Source: Progne subis subis (lineage: Eukaryota; Chordata; Aves; Passeriformes; Hirundinidae). From it: a stretch of 64,000 bases of DNA. Positions 40,961-53,470 of this stretch are shown piece by piece (positions within the stretch are counted from its first letter, which is position 1; each line of letters begins with the position of its first letter). The stretch lies in NCBI GenBank assembly GCA_022316685.1, contig JAKJHU010000531.1:88826-152825 (forward strand), read 5' to 3'. A program made the translations under genes and the position numbers. The notes below the pieces were generated by a model, which saw only the letters and a program-made list of their open reading frames with translations, ran no database searches and was not told where the DNA came from.

Positions 40961-43195
40961 GTGTAACTCCAGAGCTTTATCCCGTGGCCTTTCCCAGCCT
41001 GGCATGCAGCGCTCAATTTGGAGTGTGGTGTCCTTGCTCTGTTCCATGCTGAGCTCTGTTGTCCTGAGGAATTAATTCCAGATTATGTGTGGGTGTGGAC
41101 TTTAGCTGGGCAAAATTTGGATACCCTGGTTGAGTCATTATTGTCTGATGAATCTCTTTGTGACAGCCTTCGCCTCTATTGTTCTGAGGTGAGCCCCGTG
41201 GCGAGAAATGTGAAAGCAAGAAACAAAAGAATATAAAGAAAGGTTACGAAATCAAATTCAGTTAAGGCTGTTATTGTCCCTCCATCCCGCCTCTCTGGCC
41301 TCCAGTTGGGATTGGATTTGGCAGAAAAACAACCCCCATGGGACAGTGGCTGGGGTTTAGAACAGGTTCTGAGGGGAGCCTGTCCCTGTGGGACCCTGGT
41401 GGCCCCAATGACACAGCAGAGACAGGGAGGAGGGGTTATCATCAATTCTTAACATTTTATTTCTTTATTGGGTTAAACAAGGAGCAGAGAAAACCTCGGC
41501 CCCAAAATACAACAGAACTGAAAGCATTACAGGTACAGAGACTATTCAACACAGAGAGTAGTAGGATAATATTTTAATACAACTGAATTATAGCATGGGA
41601 TTGTGTTTTTGTTGGGTTTTTTGTTTTTGTTTTTGTTTTTGTTTTTTTGTCAAACCAATTTGGAAAATAAATGTAATAGGAACTAGTGCAAAAAAGTTCT
41701 AAACATGAAGCACAGTGTATAAAATGGCATAAGAAAACTGTCCCTTCAAGGACACAGTCACTTTCTTATGACAGAAGGGAGAAAGAGAAACAGAAGGGGG
41801 GTGGGAACAGAGGGAGGGTCCAGGAGGTGGAGGAGGAAAAGCTGGAAAGAAAGAGAAACTGGGCCCGGGGATTAGAAAGGATACTTTGACTTCAGCAATG
41901 TTGGTTTGTGTTTCACCACCACACACTCTTAAAGGACCTCGTTGGGGTCAGCTGAGCTGTCACCACCCACATGGCACAAGCACTTGAGAAGGGTTTGGGC
42001 ACCAGCAGCTTGGGCACTGCAGGGGTCAGGTCCCACAGGTCCCCCTGAGGTCCCCACAGGTCCCCCCAGGGCCCTGGGACACCCAGCGCAAGGCAGGGAG
42101 CCCCAGCTTGGACATGCTCTGGAGGGAGAAGAGCACGAGGGGCTGGGCTCTGCTTTCCCACATCCCTCCTGAGCACGGCATTGGCTCTCTCAAGGACCAG
42201 CACACGGAATTTATTCCAAATTTCCACCCCCATGCTCAGACAGGAGCATCTCCCTTTTGAAGGCATCCTGAGGCTGTGTCCGAACAGGAGGCTTGTAGGA
42301 GCTGGATTCAGTTTGGGTTGAAACAGAAAACCAAACCAAACCTCCATCAGAGGGATGGCTGGGGATCCCCAGGAATTCCTCCCAGGCATCGGCATCTGAT
42401 TCCCACGGGGAAGGTGTCCCTGCATTCTCAAGGCGTTATACCAGCCTGCTCAGCCAGGATTCGCTCCAGCCTATTCCCACCATGGAGCCACTCAGCCTCC
42501 TGCCCTGGAGAAACTGGCTGGATGCTATTTTAAGGAGAGCTGGTTGGAATTCCTTACAAATTGCTATTCTCTCTCAATCTTCTGCTGCCCGTTCCAACTG
42601 TGTGAGCAGAAGAAGTGTGATTGATTTTTTTTTTTTTTTTTTTTTTTGCCTCGTTTTCTTTTTGGAAAATGAAAGGTTTTGTGGGAAAGGACTGTTTTGG
42701 ATGCATTTCTCAATTAAAAAAAAAAAAAAAACAAAAACAAACAAACAAAAAAAAACCAAACAGAAAAGAAAAAATTTGGTAAATTGGTCATAATGATCAA
42801 TCTGCCTTGTTTTGACAAGTTTCAAAAGTAAAAAAAAAAAAAAAAATCACTGTCTGGCTATTTTTGTCTTTTTGTTTTGCAACTCAGGCATGTCCAGTTC
42901 CCAAATACATTTAAAAATGGTAAAACCAACCCCAAATTTCATAAACCAAACCTAATTCTTGGGGGGGTTTTGCTGAGTTTCAGTCTACGAAAAGCAGAGT
43001 TGTTGACTTTCTGGGCTGAAAAAGTGCTAAAAAGGCTGGAAACTGCTCCTGACCTGCCTGGAACACAAGTCCTGGAGATGTGGAGCAGGAAAGGATGGAG
43101 GGACTGGGCTCAGGAACGCACCCATATCCTGCCCAGGTCTTTGAGAGGGGCTGAGAGCTTTGATAAAACCCCAACAACTTTTAAAATTTATTATT

Positions 43196-43230
<35 letters not shown>

Positions 43231-43672
43231 ATCCTCAATTAAAAATGGTCCATCCCCCACCACAGCATTCCCTCTGCTCCCTTCCTCCTTCCTAACAGAG
43301 ACATGCAGGGCTAGGAGGTCACCCAAAGAGCTACCTGGACCAAGAATACCCAAAAAGAGCTGCTAAAATCCTTCCATTCCTGGAATAAAATGGACTCATG
43401 GTGGGAGCTGTGCAGCTCCAGGGCTGTTATGATCCAGGAGCTGTGAGCAGGCTCCTTCTGTGGGAGAAGAGATGGTTTTGGGGTTGTGTGATGGTGGTAC
43501 CTCCAGCTGGGATGCCCATGAGCTAACTTTTGGGCTGAAGGAGATCCTTAACATCCAACCTGAACACCATGACCCTTTCCAACTTTTCCAGCATAGTTTG
43601 AGAGAGATTTAACCCCTAGGGATGGGAAGCCCCAGGGATGCACAAAAAAGCTGATACACAGAATTTCCTGCC
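40961..43672. other. Host non-coding DNA, low-complexity rich
   Basis: I recognise no gene. There are several homopolymer or simple tracts: GTTTTT repeats (about 41,604-41,648), T-run (about 42,624-42,647), A-rich run (about 42,716-42,770), and T-run (about 43,197-43,227). An antisense open frame of 172 codons (42,431-41,913) has no recognisable domain. Confidence 0.6.
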
Positions 43673-44156
43673 TGTCTTGGGTTACAATGTAACATGTAAC
43701 CAAAAGATAGGTGGGGTAGTGTTCTTTATCTTCTCCATGACTCAGTCCTGATAACTCCCTCCAGGGAAGCAGCAGCCACTCTGTGGGGAGCCATCTCCAC
43801 TAATGGGCCATCAAAGTCTCCCAGAATGACTCATAGAATTACATCATCCCATTGTGAGATGCTCCACCCAGGGGGAGGAACTGAACATGTCTACCTGGAT
43901 GTAGTCTGGGGCTTGGAACACCACCAGGAGCACTCCCACTGGATTCCCAGAAGACAAGCACTCCAAAACCACCACTGGACCTCCAGAGAAGGACCAGATC
44001 TTTCTACAGGATCACCGCTTTGACAGAACCACATCCATCACGCCAACAGGACTGCAGCCACCATTTAATTGGACTGCTACCACCACCCTGACCCACAAAG
44101 TGTCAGGTTGTATCCTGACTCTGTCATTCTAAGCCAGTGTTTCTGTTCTACTGCCT
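43673..44156 (+). mobile_element. LTR fragment related to the element at 40,243
   Basis: Starts TGTCTTGGGTTACAATG and shares, in order, TGATAA..CTCC, AATGGGCCAT, ATCCCATTGTGAGATGCTCC, CACTGGATTCC and GTGTCAGGTTGTATCC with the minus-strand copy. The 3' end is missing: another LTR-like sequence starts at 44,157. Confidence 0.6.
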
Positions 44157-45650
44157 TGTCATGGGTTAGTACAGTTTGGTTTTTTAGTTATAAAAGAATG
44201 TAAAATAATTCTCCAGGTCAGGACCTGGGAATTGCTTTGGAAGAGACACAGACCTATCAGAGAGTTAGTTAGAATATTGACATCTATTCGGACCACTGAA
44301 ATTGTTGGCTGCGACTTTGGGAAGTACCATATAAAACCCCTTGATTTCCTGCAGGTGGGCCCTTTTCCTTCTTCCTTTGGCCAGAGAGAGACAGGTAACA
44401 TCGAGCTGGGCCTGCTGCTCCCCCCCTTTTTTGGGGGGGGAAGCTGGCCTGAGGCCTGGCCGAATTATATCGGCTCCTGGGTGAAGGGGAGGGAAGGAGA
44501 GGTTGCTGTTTTGTAACAGCTTCTTTCTTTAAACTTCTTTGGAGCAGAGAAAAATCTCTGCCAGGCCCCTGATGGGAGCTATGGGCGCCATTTGGGCTGA
44601 GGCCACCCCGATTTACACCAAGGGGTGGGCTGAGAAGGCATTTATGATCTCGCCTGGTTTTGTTGGTTTTTTTTTTGTGATTCTGGACTGCCTGAGTGCT
44701 CCAATCTCTAATGTTTCTGCGTGAGTTTTTCCTCCCTCATCAGCTCGGCCTTGTACATCTAACACCATGAGCTACAGAGAGAGAGAGAGACAAAGACTCA
44801 GAGCAGATTTAACTCTTTCTTATCAACATGAAGCTTCCAGAGCTTGGCCCTTCTCTTGAGAGAGTAAGAAAGGACAGAGTAAACATAAAGAACAACAGCA
44901 TGAAGTCAGTAGAGCAAGAGTGAAAAGACTATTAAGACAGAGGGTTGAAGAGTTGGTTGTTCTATTCTTACTTGAGCCATGGAAATTAACTCTACATTTA
45001 GTTCATTCCTATAAATCATGGGAAAGATATGCATTTGGGGAGATGATTGTTTTGTGTGTAGATTTAAGCAAAGGTGTTTGTGGTGAACTAAGTAATATCC
45101 TATAAGATGCTTGAACAGAGATAAAGATGAGAAGCCCCCTGCGCCAGTGAAGAAGTGAGAAGATATCTCTGTACCTTGAAGTGAAGAATCCTTTGCTTTG
45201 GAGTTATTCATCTTTAAAAAGTGACACCCCAGTATGCAAAAGTCTAAGACCCATGACCCATAAGCAGCTTGGGAAACTGCTCCTGGGAGGGTCACAAAAG
45301 CAGGTTTCTCCGGGCGGTTGTTTTTGTGACAGTTTAAAACCCACAAGAGAACTGTTCTAAGTTGTCAGTGGGATCCATGACTCAAAGGGATACTCTTCCC
45401 CTAATGAATTGATGAAAGACTATTACCAGATAGTGAAACTGACTAAAAATTACAAGTTTTGTCTCTTTATGTTGTTTTGTAAGAAAGTGAACAGTTTGTA
45501 AGAGGAAGGAAAAGTGTTTTTGAAGTTTCATTCCATTTTAGTTTTTTTTCCAACTTTCTGTTTTTCTATTCTTTTAGTATATGTTAATAAACTATTTGTT
45601 AATTTTAAGGTTGAGCCTGCTTTATTTTTCTCCTAGTCTCTCTCTCACAA
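44157..45650 (+). mobile_element. Possible long LTR
   Basis: Starts TGTCATGGGTTAG, contains a CATATAAAACC box near 44,328 and AATAAA near 45,586, and ends near CTCTCTCTCACA at about 45,650. No target duplication was found and it has no paired copy in the window. The ends are uncertain. Confidence 0.4.
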
Positions 45651-45986
45651 AAAGAGTAAGTACCAAGACCAAAATTTAGTGAACATAAAACCACTACATT
45701 GAGTAGTGTTTCTGCCCAGTTTGAAATTAAAACTATGACAAGCCTTTATCTTAATTTTCCTATTAAATTGTAGTTCTGACTTGGAATCTCCTGCTGGTTT
45801 GCTTTCAAACTTGTATAGTGCCCCATCACTTTCTGGCAGAATCCAGGAATGTTTCTGTCCTGACTTTGTCTCCACCAAGTCCTACAGGCATTCCTTTCCC
45901 AGATGGCAGCAGGAATGGGATTAGGATGAATCACAAACTGAGGGTAACCTGGGCTATGGGACCTCACTCCCTTTGGCTCTGTGGAA

Positions 45987-46135
45987 ATCATGGAATCCCA
46001 GAGTGGTTTGGGTTGGGAGGGAAATTAAAGTTCATCCAGACACCTTCCACTAGCCCACGTTGCTCCACGCCCCATCCAACCTGGCCTTGGACACTCCCAG
46101 GGATGGGGCAGCCACAGTATTTCCAGGCAACCTCA
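45987..46135 (-). repeat. CR1 LINE fragment
   Basis: On the + strand: ATCATGGAATCCCAGAGTGG, TTTGGGTTGGGAGGGA, CCATCCAACCTGGCCTTGG and CCAGGGATGGGGCAGCCAC. This is antisense CR1 3' end. Confidence 0.8.
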
Positions 46136-47892
46136 ACAACCCATCCCAAACCACCACACTCAGTGCCACCAGAGACCAGGAGGCACCTGCAGAGCTCAGC
46201 ACAGGGACACTCCATGGCCTGGCCTCGCAGGATCCTGCCCAGGAGCAGCAGATATTCGGGATCTTCCCTTTATTCCCTTCCTCCAGGCAGCAGCCAAGCA
46301 TCTGGCCCCATCTGTGGCCCTGAGTGGCAGTGAATGAGCTGCCCTGACATCTCCTCTTGAAGCAAAGCAAAATGTGTTGAAGAAAAAACAGTTCCAGATG
46401 TTTTCCCAGTGTTGCCAAGTTACTCAACATGTTCTGCTTTAGTTGTCAGATACTTTCAAAGCAATTTCCCTAACTCTGAGCATGAATGGTGAGGGCTCTC
46501 CCTGGGAATCTTCTGCCTGGGGCTACTATGGATCTGTATTTTCATAAGAAAAAGACCCAGCTAATGATTAATGTTCCCCAGAGGAAGCAGGGCCTTTCTT
46601 TGGGATTTTTCTTCAGGTATTTTTAATTAATTTGTATAACTGTCAGCTACATGAAAGTGCAAAACCTGGGAATAATGCTGGACCCAGCTTCCTTCGCTCC
46701 TTCTCTCTGCCCACACCTGGAACTTGTGGAGATATCATCATCCCTCACTTCTCTGGGGATGAGAAACCCCCTCACCAGGGAGGAATCACTGCTTCCCACT
46801 GGGAATTTTCTCTTAGCAAAGAGAAGTTTGTCCACTGAAGGAAAAGTTGAGTTTTATATATTAATCCCAATACGGAGCATCTTCTTTAGGGAGAAAAGAT
46901 CATTGGATGAAAAGGACAAAGCCCCTTGGGTTTAAGTTCCTGATAGGATAAATCATTTAGAGCTCATGTTCTCCAAGATGGCTTTGGGAATGTGGTAAGC
47001 ATTTGGGATTGCAAAGGGCCCCTGCCCTGGTGGACACAGGGCTTGGGGTAAAACATCCCTGAACACACAGGGTAAGGAAGCCCCTCCCCTCCTTATCCAG
47101 GCACATTCCTTCTTTATCCAAGCACACTCCCTCCTTTTCCAGGCACATTCCCTCCACTTTGTAATAAAAATAATGCCATTTGTGTTGAGACAATGTCACC
47201 GTCTGCTTCCTGGACTGTTCTCTCAGAGAGCAAAGCCAGAGCACTCAAGGATGAAGGATTAGGAGGTTGTAATGTCAGACCAAAGGCAGGAATTTTATCC
47301 AACGGGCTTCTGATAATGGACTGCTCCATACAGCACTTCCAGCTGCTCCTGCTCTGGGAACAGCCTTGTCTGGATCTGTTTAAGGAGATTGGCAAAGTGC
47401 TGAATGCAGCATGTGGTGCCCTAAAACCACAGAACTTAGTGACAGCAGCCCAGACTCGCTAAAGAAAAGATCTCCTTCCAAAGCCTTGCTCTGGGAAGAC
47501 TCAGCACTTTCCTCCCACTTGCAGCAGGTAAAGCCCATACCATGCCCCCAGAGCGGATCTGCATCCCATGTGCTCTCTCTGACATCTCATCCTCTGGGAC
47601 CACCCCCTGGGAGCCGTGGCCTGGAAAAAGCATAGATCTCCTGCCCTGGGGGCCTCCTCACTCCCGGTGAATGGGGCTCAAACCTCCCTAGTAGTCACCC
47701 AGACCAGCCCAGTTCTGAAAAGGCTCCACTTCCCGATTCACGGGGACGCAACGCGTGCTCCTGACCTCTCAAAGGAAGCCTCCAGCTAGTGTTAGGGAAG
47801 GTGAAACTGTTTCCCACAGCTCCCAGGTTATCCCAGCAAATCCCTGCCAGCACCCCTGAAGATGATGGGTTGTTGGATCTCACTCCTGTAGC

Positions 47893-48060
47893 TCTGTGGG
47901 AATCATGGAATCATGGAATGGTTTAGGTTGAAGGGATCCTAAAGGCCATTCTGTTCCACCCTCTGCCATGGGCAGGGACATCTCCTACTGGACCAGGTTG
48001 CTCTAAGCCCTGTCCGACCTGGCCTTGGACACTTCCACAACTTCTCTGGGAATCCCACAG
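47893..48060 (-). repeat. CR1 LINE fragment
   Basis: AATCATGGAATCATGGAATG, GTTTAGGTTGAAGGGATC, CCATGGGCAGGGACATC and GACCTGGCCTTGGACAC in antisense CR1 order. Confidence 0.8.
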
Positions 48061-50581
48061 CACCCATCACCACCCCCAAGCCTGGCCTGACACTCCATCA
48101 CCAGTAGGACACAAGGGCTTTGGGGCAGGGAGGACACACATCCCTCAAGATGGTGCCAGATCCAGATGTAGTGCAGGGACTGAAGCCGGGCCACCCCGTG
48201 CCTGCCAATGCTGCTCAGTGTCACACATGACACAGTGAACAGGGCCAGTGACTCAGGGCCACTTGCTGATGCACCACACTGGGCTATTCTTCTCTCTCCT
48301 GATGAATTGCTCCAAGATTGGATACAGTCTATGTCTGAGAGAGGCGCCTGGAATTAGCTTAACTCCTGGCAGTACAGGGTAAATCTAATTTCCTTTGGAA
48401 TCGGGCTGTCTGGAGGCAGGGATGGGGTTGTGCTCCCTCCCTTGGCCTGCCTGGGAGCTTTTGCTCTTTGTCAGAGCAGCTCCAGAACCCCACTGCTCAC
48501 AGAAAACCTAGGGATTGGATCCCGGTTTGCAGAACTGCTCCATGTCCAACTGTTCTGATTTGTGTAAACTAGGCTGAAATTATATGGATGTCATGAGGAA
48601 TAGTCAAATGAGAGACATCCTACTTTTTGGGTGGCAATAGCAAGGGAATCTGCTCGGGAAACACTCTCCATCTTCCATGAACACCACCTCTCCCACCCCA
48701 AAAACCATGGGACAATGGGATCACAGGCCTCGTCTCTGCAGGACTTTGGGAACAGGCAACTGGTGTTGTGTAAACATCACCCCAAAGCTCTGAGATTCAA
48801 GTCAAATCAGGAATCAAACATTCAGCTGCTTCTCAGAGCCTCTTTGGGCTGGAAATGGGCTGGAAATGTCAGGAAACCTGTGCTTCCCACGAGATGCCTG
48901 GTACTTCCTTCTTCCAGCTGGGCAGGAAGTAGCTTTGCTCATGGGGCTCTGCTCACAGGGCTCTGCTTGGTGTTGCTCCACCTTAAGAGACCAGAAACCA
49001 CAAAACTCCTATAGGACATCAACTCTGGGACTTCCTGCACCCTCATAGGGATCTGGGATCAATTTGGGATGCAGCAGGACATTCCTCCTGCTCCATCCCT
49101 GTCTCCTGCAGTGACCCACGCAGGGCTCTGCTGTAGGTATCCTGTCAAGAGCCAGCCTGGAAACAGAGGGACCATCCCAGCCCCTCTGGGAGCAGGGAGT
49201 GGGTTCACACCCAACTCATGACCTTGTGCTAAAACATCTTCTCTTCCTTACCTGCCCACACCCAGGACAAATTACAGCCCTGGTGCCCAGCCCAGAGGCA
49301 CCACCTCGCAGTGTCCATGCTGGGAACGGTTCTGGTGGGTGGGTGGAGAATTGGGAGTTTCCTAGGAAATGACCTGGAGATCAGACCCTAGGGAATCTGA
49401 TGTTTGTTTGGGGCTGAATCCCTGGATATGCTGAGCTCAGGTTAAAAAAACCACCCCAAGTGAGCCGAATGAGGCTGCACGAGCCAGCACCTTGCCTGGC
49501 CAAGTCCAGCTGAGCTCCTGGAAATTTCTGGAACTGGGGGCATCCATGGATTGAAACTATTCACAAAAATGCTCCTCCTTAGCTGGGCTTTATTAGTGCC
49601 TCTTTGTGTGGGAGACTCTCCCTCCAAGCCATCCAGTCAATGATTTGTAGCTGGGAAGCATGGAAGGATGCCTTCGGGATTCTCTGCATCCAGTTGTTGC
49701 CACGTGGGATCCCTCTCCCTCATAGCCTATGTGCTGCTGGAGTTACATCTCCCCAACTCCTCACTGAGACCAGTCCCACCAGCCAGGGAGGACAACAAAA
49801 GGTCACACTAAATCATCAGGACACTTGGCAAAGAGGGATGTGGGAATGCTGGGGACATCCCTCCTGCTCCATGCCTCCACCCTCTCCTCCTCCTCGCATA
49901 GAAGAGCAGGAAAGGCCAGGCTGGAGGAGCAGGCTGGGATGCAGTGAGACCAAGCCCAAGCGGTACCACAGTGCAGTGTCACAGCATCCCATTCCTGTCC
50001 CCAGACGCCATCAGCAAGGCGGCGCCGCGCTGAGGACACTGCGCCCCACCAAGGTGGTCCTTCCCCAAGCCAGTGGCTTTTCCCTGGGACAGGAGTGGGC
50101 TAGGCTGTGCTGGGAGGTGCTGCCCTTCCGCCTTCTCCCTCGGGATTCGCAGATCCAGAAGAAAAGGAACAAGGGCTGGGCTGACCGTCAAACCTCGGCA
50201 CGGCGCGGGCGAGGGAGGCGCGGGCGCCCAAGGCACTCGCGGTAGCGGCCAGGGGGACACTCGGTGGTCCCATGGGGGACACCCTTAGATTCCAAGGGAT
50301 CCCTCCCCTCGGTCCCCCTGCCCCCGTGACATTCCTGCCCGCCCGGTACCTGTGGGCCCGGGAATGCTGCCCCTGCCCGAACCCTTCTGGCACCGGGTCC
50401 TGCAGCCCTGTGCGCGTTAGAGACTCTTCACCACGGGGATGCCCCGAGAGCAGCTCTTGGGGGATGTGCAGGGGTGCGTGCGCCACCCCCAATCCCGTGC
50501 CTCCCATTGGAGGAATAGCATGTGCCCCCCTTATGGAAAAAGATCTGGCATTCTCCTTGAAGGTTGGCTCTGCCCTCTGTG

Positions 50582-51007
<426 letters not shown>

Positions 51008-51275
51008 TCAGCGGGCACAGAGGATGAGGCTGCGGAGGAAGCAGCTGTGGGATGGGCACACGGGACACCCAGACACCCCTGGGACTTGGCTCCATCATGT
51101 CTGTGAGCCTGCACACACCAGCAAGGCGAGCTCAGGGCTCCCCAAATCCTGCTCACAGCAGTTCAATATCCCCACCCTGCTTTAATCCATCACCTTCATC
51201 TCCTTCCACATTTCAGCTTTCAGTCAGAGGCAGGACTTTCACCTCCGGGGCTGAGATGCTGCTGTGTGCCCATTA

Positions 51276-51647
<372 letters not shown>

Positions 51648-53332
51648 TCACTTCCCAGGCACTGGGATAGTGTGAAAGGGGACCGGAGAGCTCCCAGCTC
51701 CCGTGGGAAATGTGTTTTGAGGTCATTTGTTCAACAGCGATGGGATTCAAACAACCCACTGGCGTGTAACAATGGTGGAACTTGTCTATCCAGCTAAATC
51801 CACCACAAAAATAACCACATGGAATTACCACATGGAATCATGTCCCCTATAGTCAGGCAACGTGACAGTTCTGCCAGCATCAGTGACCCAAGAGCTCAGT
51901 CTGTCACACAAAAACTCAAACGCTGCTCATCACCCGTCCTAGAGCATCCTCCTCACACCTAAATCCCACTGCTCTCCTGGGAAGGGGAGGGATTCTCACC
52001 TCCTCCAAAGTGCCTTGCCCCTGTCAGCTTTGGATACAGGACAGCAAAACACACCATCATGGCATGGTCTTTACTGGAAATTTCCTGCTGGAAAAGCTGC
52101 TGACAGAAGCAGCTGGGATGCAGCACACACAGCCACTGCACCTCAGGCTTGTCCCTCTCTGCCACCAAATAACACCCTCCTCACCTTCCCCACCAGGTCC
52201 TGGGAGAGATTCCCAGTTCCCTGACATCTGGAACTTCTGCTGTGCCATTCTTTTGGCTCAAGGAGGAAACTTGTTCATTTTCCAATGGATGCTCTAGCAC
52301 TGGGATGTAGCCAGTGGTACAGGTGTCTCCATGTGCTCTGTTACACCTTCCTGATACTTCAAGCTCTGTTTGGCAGCACTTTCCAGAAGGAAGAGCAGCC
52401 TGGGCAGTTCAGCTGTGACTGCACAAGCTGTGCCACATTCCCTGCCTCTCCAGCCTGTCCAGTCCCTGGGTTTCCCTCTTCCCTTTCAGCCTCTGTGTGC
52501 TTGTGCCCATGGCAGACAGCTGGGCATAGCCCAGATGGCCTCAGTTACAACCATATTTCCAAATTTCCCTTATCTCCCCAGCATCAGGCATGGGGGAAGT
52601 TGTTTGTCTCCACTGGCTGTAGCAGAGAGGGAGGGAGAGCTCCCATTTCTCCTGGCATGCATCATTCCTCAGGCTGCAAGAAACCTGTGGCACTTCCAGC
52701 TCATTCATGAACTCATGCGGGCACAAGTGACAGCACCATGGTCATTCCATGACCACAGCCAACTTCCTTTGAAACCAGCTACGAAAGGGCTCCCTGTGAT
52801 TCAAAGGGAATGAGTTTCCCTCCTCGACATGCTTAGAGAAACCCCGAGCTCCTCCTTCCAGCTGCATTTTCATTTTTCTGGAGGCTTTAAACCCATCACT
52901 TCTTTGCTTCCCCATGTTTTCCATAGATCCTTATCATTGTTTGTTTAGACCATGGTAGTGTCTCAGGATTAAAGCTGGTTGGGAAATTCTTGGCAAGTTA
53001 TTTCAGTTTGCTTTTTTTTTTCCCCCTGGAAAATGCCAAATCATGAAACCCAGAATTTTCACAGAATTGTGTTAGCTTTGGTGAAACTTTCATCCCAAAA
53101 AGTTTAATGGGCACCAGGACACAATTTATAGAGTGAACATTTTGGAGCAGTCCCCAGTATTGTGGCCAGGGCTTTCCCCTGGGATGTGGGAATGCAGGTG
53201 CTTGTTCTTGTCCTGTTGGATGTAAATTACTGGGACACAGTGGAACGGCTCCAGAGGAGGGAATGACTGCAGAATGTGAGGACACAAGCAGGAGAGTTTC
53301 AAGGTTCAGATCTGCATCCCTGAACATGTAAT

Positions 53333-53470
53333 CTCTGGAAGTGTCCAGGGCCAGGCTGGATGGGGCTTAGAGCACCCTGGGATAGTGGAAGGTATCGCAG
53401 CCTGTGGCAGAAGGTGGGACAGGATGGGTTTAAGGTCCCTTCCAACCCAAACCATTCCACAACTCCACGA
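53333..53470 (+). repeat. CR1 LINE fragment
   Basis: CTCTGGAAGTGTCCAGGGCC, AGGCTGGATGGGGCTTAGAG, GACAGGATGGGTTTAAGG and CCCTTCCAACCCAAACCATT run in CR1 sense order to the 3' end. Confidence 0.8.

Larger units (their letters stand above)
45651..50581. other. Host non-coding DNA with CR1 fragments
   Basis: Contains the CR1 pieces listed at 45,987 and 47,893. Beyond those I see no supportable gene; all open frames are short and overlap. It may include the 3' untranslated region of the NALF2-like gene (minus strand), but no clear end could be placed. Confidence 0.55.

Noticed and set aside
41913..42431. 172-codon antisense open frame
   Set aside because: No domain or splice support, and the coordinates fall in low-complexity host DNA.
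41600..43230. Functional T-rich and A-rich tracts
   Set aside because: They look like ordinary simple repeats or retroposed poly(A) tails.
44157..45650. Host gene with terminal exon
   Set aside because: TATA-like and poly(A) signals lie at LTR-like spacing and no coding frame above 146 codons is present; an LTR explains it better.
45818..46333. 171-codon open frame on the + strand
   Set aside because: It covers an antisense CR1 fragment and has no domain; the frame is chance.
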